Below are positions 1 through 9,058 of a DNA stretch of 64,000 nucleotides, one piece after another. The notes under the pieces were generated by a model, which was not told where the DNA came from, did no database searches, and saw only the letters and a list, made by a program, of their open reading frames with translations. Position 1 is the stretch's first letter, and each line of letters starts with the position of its first letter. This DNA comes from Agaribacillus aureus (GTDB lineage Bacteria > Bacteroidota > Bacteroidia > Cytophagales > Cyclobacteriaceae), in the NCBI GenBank assembly GCA_030442055.1, contig JAUJEB010000009.1, positions 1 through 64,000 on the forward strand. Reading direction: 5' to 3'. Both the position numbers and the translations under genes were made by a program.

Positions 1-12
1 GGAGTAAAGATT

Positions 13-125
13 TTATGGTGATTATAGCACCGGGGTCCACCTCTATCCATTCCGAACAGAGAAGTTAAGCCCGGTAGCGCTGATGGTACTGCTGTCAAAG
101 GTGGGAGAGTAAGTCATTGCCAGCC
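13..125 (+). rRNA. rrf: 5S ribosomal RNA
   Basis: The sequence has the 5S core elements: a CCGAACAGAGAAGTTAAGC block near position 52, then GGTAGCGCTGATGGTACTGC and a closing GGTGGGAGAGTAAGTC-like helix. The length of about 110 nt fits. The 5' and 3' ends are estimated from pairing of the first and last bases. It is probably the last gene of an rRNA operon whose 23S lies upstream of the window. Confidence 0.93.
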
Positions 126-151
126 TTTATTGAGCTACCAAGAAGTAGCAG

Positions 152-184
152 AGGCCCTGAGTTATACACTCAGGGCCTTTTTTA
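152..184 (+). terminator. Intrinsic terminator after 5S rRNA
   Basis: An 11-bp perfect stem (AGGCCCTGAGT with ACTCAGGGCCT) has a 5-nt loop and is followed directly by a run of T. This is a textbook rho-independent terminator ending the rRNA operon. Confidence 0.92.
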
Positions 185-203
185 TTATACTATGTTCCAA
201 GCA

Positions 204-232
204 TAAAAAAAGCACCTGATAATTTCAGGTGC
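204..232 (-). terminator. Terminator for the minus-strand outer-membrane protein gene
   Basis: The 8-bp stem GCACCTGA/TCAGGTGC has a 5-nt loop. On the minus strand it is followed by a run of T (seen as seven A on the plus strand at about 205-211). It faces the rRNA terminator and ends the gene at 264-1778. Confidence 0.8.
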
Positions 233-263
233 CACTTCAATATTTTTTTAGGTATTTCTCAGA

Positions 264-1778
264 CTAAAAATTAAATCCTATAGTCAATACACCATTGGTA
301 TTGGTTGTTTCTATGCTGGATGCAGGCCCCGTGCCATCTGCAAAGCTATAGGGACTATAGTTTCTCGTATTGGAGCTGCTTGCAATCACACCCAAATCCG
401 CATAAAAATTCTTGAGCTTCAGCCCTGCCCCAACCGAAAATTCGGTTCTGCTCAAATCAACATCTTCAGCGGTATGGGGATCGCCGTAATAGCCAAATCC
501 CGCCCTCAACCGAAACACATCATATCTGTACTCTCCACCAACCCTGAAGTTTACAACCGAAGTATATAGTGCTTCGATTGTTCTGTTATCTGCAGTGGTC
601 GAAAAGTTATCTGAGCTCAGGTTGTTATTGCTATAATCAATGTATTCCACATCAGCACTGATAAACCCACTTTTATCTATGAAAAAAGCAAGTCCTCCTG
701 TTAGTTTTAACGGCGTGGTAAGATCATATTGAGAAACAAAAATATCTGATTCAGCCCTTTCATTATTTAATGTCTTGTTATCCGGCTCATAAAAGAAGCC
801 GCCATAGTTGGCCTCTATCACGGCGTCGCTTTCTTCATCAAACTGATAATACGTAGGAGTGACCAACGATCCGCCTATTCTGATGTAATCGTTGGGTCTG
901 TAAATGAAACCAACAGTAGCATTGATCCCCGTCCCATCAATTTTTAATGTCTCTCTTATTGAGAGATCGTTGATACCTGGATCGGGATGATCAAATTCCG
1001 ATTCGGTATATATTTTATTTTGCTCATAGTTAACGGAAGCAATACCCAAACCAAATCCGAAATAGAAACGATCAGCTACATTGCCGCCATAAGAAAAGCT
1101 CCATTGGCTTTGTGATCCCTCGGTGGTTACCACTTCTCCTTGAACCGGCAACCCCAACACAAATGACGTGTATTGACCATCAATTATATTTTGATTTGCA
1201 TCAAATTCAGGATTAATCAGGTAAGCATCGTAGGCAAGACCATTCAATCCTCCCAGATCATTGATGAAAGTACCGCTGGCACTTTCCAAAAACTGATCTA
1301 TAATGGACGTATTTGGATTGGCGCCTTCATAGGTAAACTGATCATTGAAGTTATTTATTTTTGTATAACTGATTCCAAATGAACCTCCTCGCCAGGAGCT
1401 GTTATCATTGAATTTAGGAGAGCTAAATACGATACCCAAATTGGTAAAATTAAGTTGACTGCCACTATCATTGGTGGCGGTACCGAAGTAGGTGGCGTCA
1501 TTATCATAAAATTTCAACGATGGGCTAAAAGAAGCCTGCGACCGGTTAAAAAATCCCAGGCCGGCTGGATTGGAGTAAATGTTACTAATATCTCCGCCCA
1601 ATGCTACCTGTGCTCCCCCAATAGCCTGTATGCGAGCCGTACCTCCGGGAACAGTCCTGCTAAAAAGTAATGCATCATTAAAGTACCCCTGAGCATTTTC
1701 ATCTACTTGGGCATTTACGTTTGCAAAAGTCAATAAAAGGGCTGTGCTTAAAAAAATAAGCCTAATTATTTCTTTCAT
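264..1778 (-). CDS. FadL/OmpP1-like outer-membrane beta-barrel protein
   Basis: This 504-residue protein has a signal peptide (residues 1-23, cut after VNAQ). It opens with the Gly/Ala-rich motif GGTARIQAIGGAQVALGGDISNIYSNPAGLG style block seen in FadL/OmpP1/TodX-family proteins of Bacteroidota. The rest alternates short amphipathic strands with aromatic residues and ends in Phe (IGFNF), as barrel proteins do. The family transports hydrophobic compounds across the outer membrane, but the substrate here is unknown. It is the last gene before a good terminator, downstream of the low-complexity lipoprotein gene (80-nt gap), so the two may be co-transcribed. Confidence 0.75.
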   Translation of the reverse strand: MKEIIRLIFLSTALLLTFANVNAQVDENAQGYFNDALLFSRTVPGGTARIQAIGGAQVALGGDISNIYSNPAGLGFFNRSQASFSPSLKFYDNDATYFGTATNDSGSQLNFTNLGIVFSSPKFNDNSSWRGGSFGISYTKINNFNDQFTYEGANPNTSIIDQFLESASGTFINDLGGLNGLAYDAYLINPEFDANQNIIDGQYTSFVLGLPVQGEVVTTEGSQSQWSFSYGGNVADRFYFGFGLGIASVNYEQNKIYTESEFDHPDPGINDLSIRETLKIDGTGINATVGFIYRPNDYIRIGGSLVTPTYYQFDEESDAVIEANYGGFFYEPDNKTLNNERAESDIFVSQYDLTTPLKLTGGLAFFIDKSGFISADVEYIDYSNNNLSSDNFSTTADNRTIEALYTSVVNFRVGGEYRYDVFRLRAGFGYYGDPHTAEDVDLSRTEFSVGAGLKLKNFYADLGVIASSSNTRNYSPYSFADGTGPASSIETTNTNGVLTIGFNF

Positions 1779-1858
1779 AATCGTTATTTACTTTGTTAAG
1801 GTATGTGAGGTTTAGCAAGTCTGGCTTTTCACCAGACTCACTGCCATCAGCAGAAAAT

Positions 1859-3319
1859 CTAGTTTCCTCTTCTACTTCTGCTTGAAGAACTCCTTGATCC
1901 CGAACTTCTGCTGGACGAAGAGCTACTTCTTGAATAACTTCCACTACTTCTGCTGCCATAAGAAGAGGAAGATCTTTGGTAGCTTGAACCGCTAGACCGG
2001 CTTCCCGAACTTCTTTGGTAGGAAGAACCACTACTTCTTGACGGCGTACTTCTGCTGTAGGAAGAGCTGCTTCTTCTCGGAGTGGTATAGTTGCTTCTTG
2101 ACCCTGAATTAATAGATCTTCCGCTCGATCCGCTGTAGGATCTGCTTGTAGAACTTCTATTGTAACTAGATCCTCGCGTTACGCTTCGACTATTCGAACG
2201 GTTGTATCCGGAGCTTCTGGTGCCACGACTAGACGAGAAGTTATCAGTTCGGCTGTAACTTCTGCTTGAATTGCCGGTAGGGCTTACCCTTCTGGTCCTT
2301 GCAACACTTCGGGTGCCGTTACTTCTGGTCCTGGATTGGTAGAACTCATTTTGGCTTCTTACTGTAGGATTTGACCTGCTTACCCGGCTGGTACCTCCAC
2401 TACTTCTGGTAGGTGTACTGGCCACCCTGGTCCTGGAAGTAGATGTTCTTCCTGAACGACCCGCTGTAGTGGTACCTCTGGTTCTGCCAATTCTACTTCC
2501 GGTCGTAACCCTTCTTCCATTCCGGGTAAATGACTCTCCATTTGAATTAATGTAGTATATATTATTGCCGCCATAAAATCTATTAAATCTATTGAAGGCG
2601 ACAAAGCCTGAACCATAGAAAGGAGGGCAGAAGAAAGGATCGTAAAAGAAGGGATCATAGAAAAATGGATCGTAAAATCCGCCAAATCTGCCAAATCCAA
2701 CTCCCCAATAAGGATTACCCCAAGATAGAGAAAACCCAAATCTCGCGCCCCGGCCAAACCTGCCGAATCTGCCAAACCTGCCGAATGAAGAATAAGGCCC
2801 ATAGAAGGGGTCGTAAGGACCATAGAAAGGATCATAAAAAGTATTAAACCTATTAAAGCCAAATGGGCTATAAAAAGGATCGTAGAATGAGTTACCGTAA
2901 AAGTTATTGTTGAATGACCCGTAGCGCGTGCTGGGAACAGTATAATTATCATACCTACCATTTGGATTGTAATTATACTGGTTAGCATTATAATCCTCTT
3001 TGAAATATTCCGTATTCTCCTCCTCAGTGGCAGCACTGTTATCTGTTGGAGCGCTTTGATATTTGGCCACATAGTCTGGATTCAAGGTTCTTGCCGAATA
3101 ACTGTCCTCATCATATTGGTATTGGACATTGTTTTGGGCATTGTTGGTACTTGGTGCAGTTCCACCATAAACCACGGCGCTTTTAGTGCCGCGATCGCTT
3201 GACGTAAAATACATATCATCATATTCTGATGACTGTGCGTACTGACGCTGGCTGCACGAAAAGGCGCTCCCAGCGATAACTGAAACTAGCAATAACTTGA
3301 CGAATACTGGAGATTTCAT
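1859..3319 (-). CDS. Low-complexity lipoprotein, Phe/Tyr-rich then Ser/Arg-rich
   Basis: This 486-residue protein has a lipoprotein signal peptide, with lipobox AFSC and Cys22 as the lipidation site. Three zones follow. An acidic Tyr/Asn/Asp-rich part covers residues about 25-125. An aromatic repeat zone covers about 130-245, with units such as FYDPFYGP and FGRFGRFGRG. A Ser/Arg/Gly/Thr-rich tail runs from about 265 to the end, with many SSYxRSSGSRSSG-type units. No enzyme fold is visible. The minus-strand leader has a good AGGAAA ribosome site before the ATG. Similar SR-rich lipoproteins occur in Bacteroidota without a known role. An adhesive or envelope-structural role is inference only. 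The long minus-strand open frames at 1762-2031 and 2380-3072 are by-products of the codon repetition. Confidence 0.75.
   Translation of the reverse strand: MKSPVFVKLLLVSVIAGSAFSCSQRQYAQSSEYDDMYFTSSDRGTKSAVVYGGTAPSTNNAQNNVQYQYDEDSYSARTLNPDYVAKYQSAPTDNSAATEEENTEYFKEDYNANQYNYNPNGRYDNYTVPSTRYGSFNNNFYGNSFYDPFYSPFGFNRFNTFYDPFYGPYDPFYGPYSSFGRFGRFGRFGRGARFGFSLSWGNPYWGVGFGRFGGFYDPFFYDPFFYDPFFCPPFYGSGFVAFNRFNRFYGGNNIYYINSNGESFTRNGRRVTTGSRIGRTRGTTTAGRSGRTSTSRTRVASTPTRSSGGTSRVSRSNPTVRSQNEFYQSRTRSNGTRSVARTRRVSPTGNSSRSYSRTDNFSSSRGTRSSGYNRSNSRSVTRGSSYNRSSTSRSYSGSSGRSINSGSRSNYTTPRRSSSSYSRSTPSRSSGSSYQRSSGSRSSGSSYQRSSSSYGSRSSGSYSRSSSSSSRSSGSRSSSSRSRRGN
1860..2450 (-). repeat. Degenerate Ser/Arg/Gly codon repeats in lipoprotein gene
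   Basis: The 3' part of the lipoprotein gene is built from many imperfect short repeats encoding Ser-Ser-x-Arg-Ser-Gly units. A second repeat zone at about 2590-2880 encodes the FYDPFY and FGRFGR units. The repeats are degenerate, not a clean tandem array. Confidence 0.7.
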
Positions 3320-3401
3320 AATTTTCCTTTCTATTTGATGAACCCTTTACTTAAATATACGACAAATTTGTTTTTTTAGCTTAATTGTGAGCAGATAAAC
3401 T

Positions 3402-3409
3402 TATATTTG
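3402..3409 (+). promoter_or_regulatory. Bacteroidota -7 element (TAnnTTTG) upstream of proS
   Basis: TATATTTG matches the Bacteroidota -7 consensus exactly and lies 43 bp before the proS ATG. A TTG sits upstream at 3385-3387, but the 14-nt gap is shorter than the usual 19, so the -33 box is unclear. Confidence 0.45.
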
Positions 3410-3452
3410 TCGATATTTTTTAAGTTAAGTTATACAAAATTCGTACCAAAAA

Positions 3453-4928
3453 ATGAGTAAGGGTTTGCCAAAAATGGAAGATGATTATTCTTCCTGGTAT
3501 AATGAGTTGGTAAAAAAGGCAGATTTGGCCGAAAATTCGGCCGTTAGAGGCTGTATGATCGTTAAGCCCTATGGTTTTTCCATTTGGGAGAAAATGCAGT
3601 CGGCGATAGACAAGATGTTCAAGGAAACAGGCCACACAAATGCCTATTTCCCCTTATTTATACCCAAATCCTTTCTGAGTAAGGAGGCTGATCACGTTGA
3701 AGGGTTTGCAAAGGAGTGTGCAGTCGTTACCCACTACCGTCTGAAAAATGATGAAAACGGCCAGGGGGTTGTGGTAGATCCCGAAGCCAGGCTGGAGGAA
3801 GAATTGATTGTAAGGCCTACCTCCGAAACGGTTATCTGGAGTACCTACAAAAACTGGATTCAATCTTACCGGGATTTGCCATTATTAATAAACCAATGGG
3901 CTAATGTGGTTCGTTGGGAAATGAGGACCAGGTTATTTCTTCGTACCACCGAGTTTTTGTGGCAGGAGGGGCACACCGCCCATGCTACTGAGCAGGAAGC
4001 GATTGAAGAGGCATCAAAGATGCTGGAAGTCTATACGGATTTTGCTGAAAACTTTATGGCAGTCCCCGTAATTAAAGGTGTAAAAACCGAAAGTGAACGT
4101 TTTGCAGGTGCGGTAGACACTTATTGTATCGAAGCACTAATGCAGGACGGGAAGGCATTGCAGGCTGGAACATCGCACTTTTTAGGGCAAAATTTTGCCA
4201 AAGCTTTTGATGTGAAGTTTTCTAACAAAGATGGCGCACTCGACTATGTATGGGGCACTTCTTGGGGAGTAACAACACGGCTGATGGGAGCTTTGATCAT
4301 GGTGCATTCCGACAATAACGGATTGGTGCTTCCACCCAAACTGGCGCCGGATCAGGTGGTGATAGTGCCGATCTTTAAAAATGACGATCAGCTGAAAGCA
4401 CTTAGCGAAAAGGCAGGCCAGATCATGGAAAAATTGAGAGATCGGGGAATAACCGTGAAGCTGGACGACAGGACAACCCATAAACCCGGCTGGAAATTCG
4501 CCGAATATGAGTTGAAGGGCGTGCCTTTGCGTATAGCACTGGGCCCACGGGATCTGGAAAATAATACCGTTGAACTGGCAAGGAGAGATACTCTTACCAA
4601 GGAAGTGGTTCCCATGGACGGAATCGATGAGCATATCCAAAATCTTTTAGAAGACATACAAAATAATCTGTTTGAAAAAGCCAGGACTTACAGAGATCAG
4701 CACATAACCAGGGTAGAGACCTACCAGGATTTTAAAGATACTTTGGAAGAAAAAGGAGGCTTTATCCTGGCTCATTGGGATGGAACCGCCGAAACAGAAC
4801 AAAAAATAAAGGAGGAAACCAAGGCAACAATTCGTTGCATTCCGCTGGATGGAGAAATGGAGTCAGGTAAGTGTATCATCAGCGGCAAACCTTCCAAACA
4901 GCGTGTGTATTTTGCCAAAGCTTATTGA
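3453..4928 (+). CDS. proS: Prolyl-tRNA synthetase, eukaryote/archaeal-like type (ProS)
   Basis: This cytoplasmic enzyme charges tRNA-Pro with proline. The 491-residue length and layout match the short eukaryote/archaeal-like class that lacks the bacterial editing insertion. Class II motifs are visible: RPTSE at 121-125, RWEMRTR at 154-160, the [13 protein letters not shown] block just after, and [17 protein letters not shown] in the motif 3 region. The protein ends in Tyr, as ProRS enzymes of this class do. The zinc-binding C-terminal domain shows only one clear Cys (SGKCIISGK), so the metal site may be degenerate. It is divergent from the lipoprotein gene. Confidence 0.97.
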   Translation: MSKGLPKMEDDYSSWYNELVKKADLAENSAVRGCMIVKPYGFSIWEKMQSAIDKMFKETGHTNAYFPLFIPKSFLSKEADHVEGFAKECAVVTHYRLKNDENGQGVVVDPEARLEEELIVRPTSETVIWSTYKNWIQSYRDLPLLINQWANVVRWEMRTRLFLRTTEFLWQEGHTAHATEQEAIEEASKMLEVYTDFAENFMAVPVIKGVKTESERFAGAVDTYCIEALMQDGKALQAGTSHFLGQNFAKAFDVKFSNKDGALDYVWGTSWGVTTRLMGALIMVHSDNNGLVLPPKLAPDQVVIVPIFKNDDQLKALSEKAGQIMEKLRDRGITVKLDDRTTHKPGWKFAEYELKGVPLRIALGPRDLENNTVELARRDTLTKEVVPMDGIDEHIQNLLEDIQNNLFEKARTYRDQHITRVETYQDFKDTLEEKGGFILAHWDGTAETEQKIKEETKATIRCIPLDGEMESGKCIISGKPSKQRVYFAKAY

Positions 4929-4989
4929 AATGATTTTTATTTATCAAAATCATAATTATTTCGTACCTTGATTTCGAATTTTTTTCTTT

Positions 4990-5469
4990 ATGATCATTTG
5001 GGTAGTAATTATAGGATTAATTCTGTTTGGACTTGGATTAATCATCGTCGAGGTAATTTTCGTGCCGGGAACCACTATTGTTGGAATTCTGGGAATAGGG
5101 TTGGCTGGGTTTGGCATCTACCTCAGCTTTACAAATTTTGGTAGTAATGTAGGTACCGTTGTTTTGGTTGGTACCGCCATTATTGCAACTTTGGCACTGG
5201 TGATCAGTTTTCGTAAAGGGGTGTGGAAAAAATTTGCTTTAAAAGATCAGATTTCTAGTAAATTTAATGAGCATATCCGGATTTCCGCAGCAGAGGGAGA
5301 TGAAGGGATAGCACTTTCCTCTCTCAGGCCGTTTGGTAAAGCCGAAATTAATGAGAAGGTTTTTGAGGTGAAAACAAATGGAAACTATGTGGATGCCGGC
5401 CAGAAAATAAAAGTAATCAAGATTGATAAAAATAAAATCATTGTAGAACCTATAAAATTAGAAGAATAA
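4990..5469 (+). CDS. NfeD-family membrane protein
   Basis: This 159-residue protein has three hydrophobic segments (about 3-24, 29-48, 53-72), then a soluble C-terminal part (about 95-155) of the OB-fold NfeD type. Short NfeD proteins partner flotillin-like proteins in membrane microdomains. The flotillin gene begins two bases after this stop, so the two form an operon. NfeD is known as a companion of flotillin/SPFH proteins; the exact role here is not visible. Confidence 0.9.
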   Translation: MIIWVVIIGLILFGLGLIIVEVIFVPGTTIVGILGIGLAGFGIYLSFTNFGSNVGTVVLVGTAIIATLALVISFRKGVWKKFALKDQISSKFNEHIRISAAEGDEGIALSSLRPFGKAEINEKVFEVKTNGNYVDAGQKIKVIKIDKNKIIVEPIKLEE

Positions 5470-5470
5470 T

Positions 5471-6472
5471 ATGGACGGTGGCTTTTCACTCATTTTTATT
5501 ATCATAGCGGTAATAATCGTTTTTTTTATATTTCTTTATTTTGTGCCCCTTAATCTGTGGATTACAGCAATATTCTCCAACGTGCGTGTCGGATTGCTGG
5601 AGTTGGTGGCCATGCGGATCAGGAAAGTTCCGCCCAGCGTTATTGTTAATTCCTTGATTACTGCTCAAAAAGCCGGATTGGAGATCAGCACCAGGGAATT
5701 GGAAACTCACTACCTGGCGGGTGGACATGTTCCTTCTGTTATAAAAGCATTGATCTCAGCTGATAAGGCTAACATTAATCTTGGATTTAAACAGGCGACG
5801 GCTATTGACCTGGCGGGTAGGGATGTATTCGAGGCTGTCCAGATTTCAGTGAATCCAAAAGTAATCACCACACCTAAAGTGGCTGCCGTGGCGGCCGATG
5901 GTATCCAACTGATGGCCATTGCAAGAGTGACGGTGAGGGCCAATATTCAACAATTAGTTGGTGGTGCCGGCGAAGATACTATTTTAGCCAGAGTTGGAGA
6001 AGGTATCGTAACCTCTATAGGCTCCGCTACCACGCATAAAGAGGTACTGGAAAATCCGGATAAAATATCAAAGCTTGTCCTGCAAAGAGGATTGGATGCC
6101 GGAACGGCTTTTGAAATACTTTCTATCGATATTGCCGACGTAGATGTTGGAACCAATATCGGTGCCAAGTTACAGATCGACCAGGCCAATGCCGACCTCA
6201 AGGTAGCGGAAGCCAAAGCAGAGGAGAGAAGGGCCATGGCCGTTGCCAGCGAACAGGAAATGAAGGCAAAATCGCAGGAAGCCCGCGCGAAGGTTATTCT
6301 GGCGGAATCAGAAATTCCAATCGCCATTTCCGAGGCCTTCAGGTCAGGTAATCTGGGCATTATGGATTATTATAAACTTGAAAATATTCAAGCCGATACA
6401 GGTATGAGAGAGTCTATTTCGGGAGAAGGTGCCAGAGATAGCGGCAGTGGAGATAAACCCAAAGACGACTAA
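5471..6472 (+). CDS. floA: Flotillin-like protein FloA
   Basis: This 333-residue SPFH-family protein of the FloA (YqfA) type has an N-terminal membrane segment (about 5-27), an SPFH domain, and an Ala/Glu/Lys-rich coiled coil ([23 protein letters not shown] region, about 240-285). The motifs [17 protein letters not shown] and QVSVNPKVI-like block are typical. Flotillins oligomerise at the membrane and organise lipid domains. Its pairing with NfeD is the standard arrangement. A strong terminator follows. Confidence 0.95.
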   Translation: MDGGFSLIFIIIAVIIVFFIFLYFVPLNLWITAIFSNVRVGLLELVAMRIRKVPPSVIVNSLITAQKAGLEISTRELETHYLAGGHVPSVIKALISADKANINLGFKQATAIDLAGRDVFEAVQISVNPKVITTPKVAAVAADGIQLMAIARVTVRANIQQLVGGAGEDTILARVGEGIVTSIGSATTHKEVLENPDKISKLVLQRGLDAGTAFEILSIDIADVDVGTNIGAKLQIDQANADLKVAEAKAEERRAMAVASEQEMKAKSQEARAKVILAESEIPIAISEAFRSGNLGIMDYYKLENIQADTGMRESISGEGARDSGSGDKPKDD

Positions 6473-6506
6473 GATAAATTAAGAAGATTAAATAAAACGC
6501 GGAGAG

Positions 6507-6533
6507 CCCTGATTGATAAGATCAGGGTTTTTT
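6507..6533 (+). terminator. Terminator after nfeD-floA
   Basis: The 7-bp stem CCCTGAT/ATCAGGG has a 7-nt loop and six T. It lies between the convergent floA and WG-repeat genes, two bases before the stop of the latter. Confidence 0.85.
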
Positions 6534-6534
6534 A

Positions 6535-8850
6535 TTACCCGCCGATATTGATATTTTCCCATTCCGGCTTTTTTAATCCGAAAAATAAACCAATTTCCCG
6601 ATCAAATACCAGCTTGTCATACATCATCGGGATGGTACTGATTCCTTGCTCATTGACCAATCCGAATTTACCGTGATTGCCAATAATAATGTTGCCATTT
6701 CCCAGATCATTAATGGATTCATATTTAGGATAGAGGACTTCATACCCGTCTTTTTTTACCAGACCTATCTTTTTCCCTGAAAAAGTAAGGTAATTGTCAA
6801 ATTGATTTCTGGTTATTTTATCATACCCGATCTTCACCAGCTCCTGCCCACTTTTGTCAATGATGCCGAATTGGTTTCCCCTCCCTACAATTGCCGTCTC
6901 ATTTTTGAAACTGCCGGCACTGTGATATTTTGGCTGGATTTTGAGTCTTTCAAAATTGTTAATATATCCCCACTTACCCAACAGATAAATAGGAGCCATA
7001 CTTTCGCTAAATGCTGCAATGGAATCATATCGGTTGGCAACCCTCAATTTGGCATTAAAATCGATAAATCCGTATTTTTTGTTGATCCTCACGCCAATGA
7101 ACCCTTCACTTTCAAGGCCCACCTCTTCCAGGCCATCCTCCAATCCAAGCAATATGCCTCCCTGTCTGTTTAGCAAACCGATTTTTCCATCTTTACCATA
7201 TATATGCAACTTACCGGCAAAACCTGTTTTTAAATAATCATAAGTCGTAGTTAAAATTCTCTGCCCCTCCGGGTTAAACAGGCCTAACTTTCCGGAGTTA
7301 GTCTTTTCAACAATAAAGCCATTTTCAATATATAAGGGATAGTATGACTGATAGATCTCTCCCCTGTCTCTTGCATAAATCGCAAAATTAAAATAAGACT
7401 TGACCACAAAGATGTTTTGATTGAGTATCTCAATCTCCTCAAAGTTCAAAGGCACAACGTATCGGCCAAATTTATCGATGACCCCGTATTTGCTTTTATG
7501 AAATACTTTAGCGAGCCCATGATCGAAGCTGTGTACCGAATCAAACCTGGCTTTGATAACTTCATGCCCGTATTCATTGATAAAACCCCAAACCCCGTTT
7601 TTCTTGACACTGAAATATCCATCACTCAAAGGGCCGATTTGATCATAACTTATTTTGTTAATTTTATTGCCGTCCGCATCGAATGCTGACCATTGGTGAT
7701 TTTGAGAAACCTGTTTTCGCGTTACAAAAAAGTCGGTATATTGAACAATGCTGTCATAGATCGCCGGAATAATTAACTCATTGTAATTCCCGATTGCTCC
7801 GTATTTGCCTCCCTCCTCAAATGTAGAACGCCCATTGTAAAATGTGCCAAACTTCCTTTTAATGAACTCCGTAACAGGATTTTCTTTGAGGTCTATAAGA
7901 TATTCATAAGGACCGATGACCGCCTTTAAAAGAGACCTGTTGACGCTAACAATAGTATCGTATGCCAGATTTTTGGCCAGTTTGTTTTCGGCGTCAAGCA
8001 AATCCCAGGACGGAAAGGGCAATCCCTTTAAGCTACCCTTACTGTTTTTAGAGATTTTCTTGTATTTTGGGCTAATCGCCACTTTTCCTTCCCAGCTCAA
8101 AACTCCCTTTTTACCCTTTTTATCAATTAAATGCCATTTATCATCGAGGTTAACAATTGAATCAAATTCAAATGGTGTTAACTGTACGCCGGCATTAGAG
8201 AATAATGCCGCCTTGTTTTGATGATTGACTACAGCCAATTGATTTCCGGAAAGCCATATCATTTTGCTGTAAATAAAAGGGATTATCACATCGTCCTTTT
8301 TATTTATCAGGCCATATTTATTTTGATTATCCACGTACTTGGCAGCAATTAGCTGTTCTCCGGCCGGCTCCAGAAGATTATATTTAAATGAAATGATTGG
8401 CTTTTCAGACGGTGTGATTAACCCATAAGTCCGTCTGACTGTGTTTTGCGCTCTTTTACTGGCAATGATGGCATTTTCCCCATGGGGAACGATGGAAGTA
8501 TAGATAGGGAAAGCAGTCTTTTTTGATTTAAGGTGAAGCAAGCCCCACAAGTCATTGTTTTTATAACCAATATAGCCGTTGACTAAAGTGTAGGAGTGAT
8601 CGGCCCAACCTACACTCGTGAAAGCTTCCGAGGTTATAGCTTTGCCTTTTGGGTTGACAATGCGATACAAATTATCTTCAGGGACTATTTTATATCCATC
8701 CTGCAAATTGATCACTTGCGTACTGGCGGGTGCCGACGGAGAACCGTATAGTACCGGATTGGTAATGGATTGACTATTGACGGAAAAGAAAAATCCGAAG
8801 CACACCAGGTGCGATAGTATGTTTTTATAAGTGTGCCTAAGTATTTTCAA
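6535..8850 (-). CDS. WG-repeat protein, secreted or periplasmic
   Basis: This 771-residue protein has an N-terminal signal peptide ending near VNSQ. Most of its length is WG/KWG-type repeats of about 35-45 residues, each with a W/YG-x-I/L core followed by a basic turn and IIPxxYD-like strand (for example KYGLINKKDDVIIPFIY, KYGVIDKFGRYVVPLNF, KWGYINNFERLKIQPKY). Such repeats form propeller-like or solenoid folds and are thought to mediate binding. No catalytic domain is seen. The start codon appears to be TTG (8848-8850), since no ATG lies before the signal peptide. The gene stands alone between two convergent/tandem neighbours. Confidence 0.85.
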   Translation of the reverse strand: MKILRHTYKNILSHLVCFGFFFSVNSQSITNPVLYGSPSAPASTQVINLQDGYKIVPEDNLYRIVNPKGKAITSEAFTSVGWADHSYTLVNGYIGYKNNDLWGLLHLKSKKTAFPIYTSIVPHGENAIIASKRAQNTVRRTYGLITPSEKPIISFKYNLLEPAGEQLIAAKYVDNQNKYGLINKKDDVIIPFIYSKMIWLSGNQLAVVNHQNKAALFSNAGVQLTPFEFDSIVNLDDKWHLIDKKGKKGVLSWEGKVAISPKYKKISKNSKGSLKGLPFPSWDLLDAENKLAKNLAYDTIVSVNRSLLKAVIGPYEYLIDLKENPVTEFIKRKFGTFYNGRSTFEEGGKYGAIGNYNELIIPAIYDSIVQYTDFFVTRKQVSQNHQWSAFDADGNKINKISYDQIGPLSDGYFSVKKNGVWGFINEYGHEVIKARFDSVHSFDHGLAKVFHKSKYGVIDKFGRYVVPLNFEEIEILNQNIFVVKSYFNFAIYARDRGEIYQSYYPLYIENGFIVEKTNSGKLGLFNPEGQRILTTTYDYLKTGFAGKLHIYGKDGKIGLLNRQGGILLGLEDGLEEVGLESEGFIGVRINKKYGFIDFNAKLRVANRYDSIAAFSESMAPIYLLGKWGYINNFERLKIQPKYHSAGSFKNETAIVGRGNQFGIIDKSGQELVKIGYDKITRNQFDNYLTFSGKKIGLVKKDGYEVLYPKYESINDLGNGNIIIGNHGKFGLVNEQGISTIPMMYDKLVFDREIGLFFGLKKPEWENINIGG

Positions 8851-9058
8851 ACTAGTAATTTCAAAGTATAAGCCAACAATATAGAAAGTTTATATCATAT
8901 AGTTTTCTATGACTTTCTTAAAATTCTTACAATTTCCGTAATTCATTGATATTTGTTGAACTAACGACACTTTAGGGCGGAAAATTTTACCATTCGAATG
9001 ATTTCCGGATTCGGATTTTCCAATGTGGGGGATGTATAATTACTAAAAAAATCAGGTT

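Noticed and set aside
2380-3072. 230-codon minus-strand frame inside the lipoprotein gene
   Set aside because: Hydrophobic Ile/Leu-rich shift product of the repetitive codons. The lipoprotein frame has the signal peptide and a ribosome site.
3385-3409. Full promoter for proS
   Set aside because: The -7 box is exact, but TTG is only 14 nt away rather than about 19, so I list the -7 element only.
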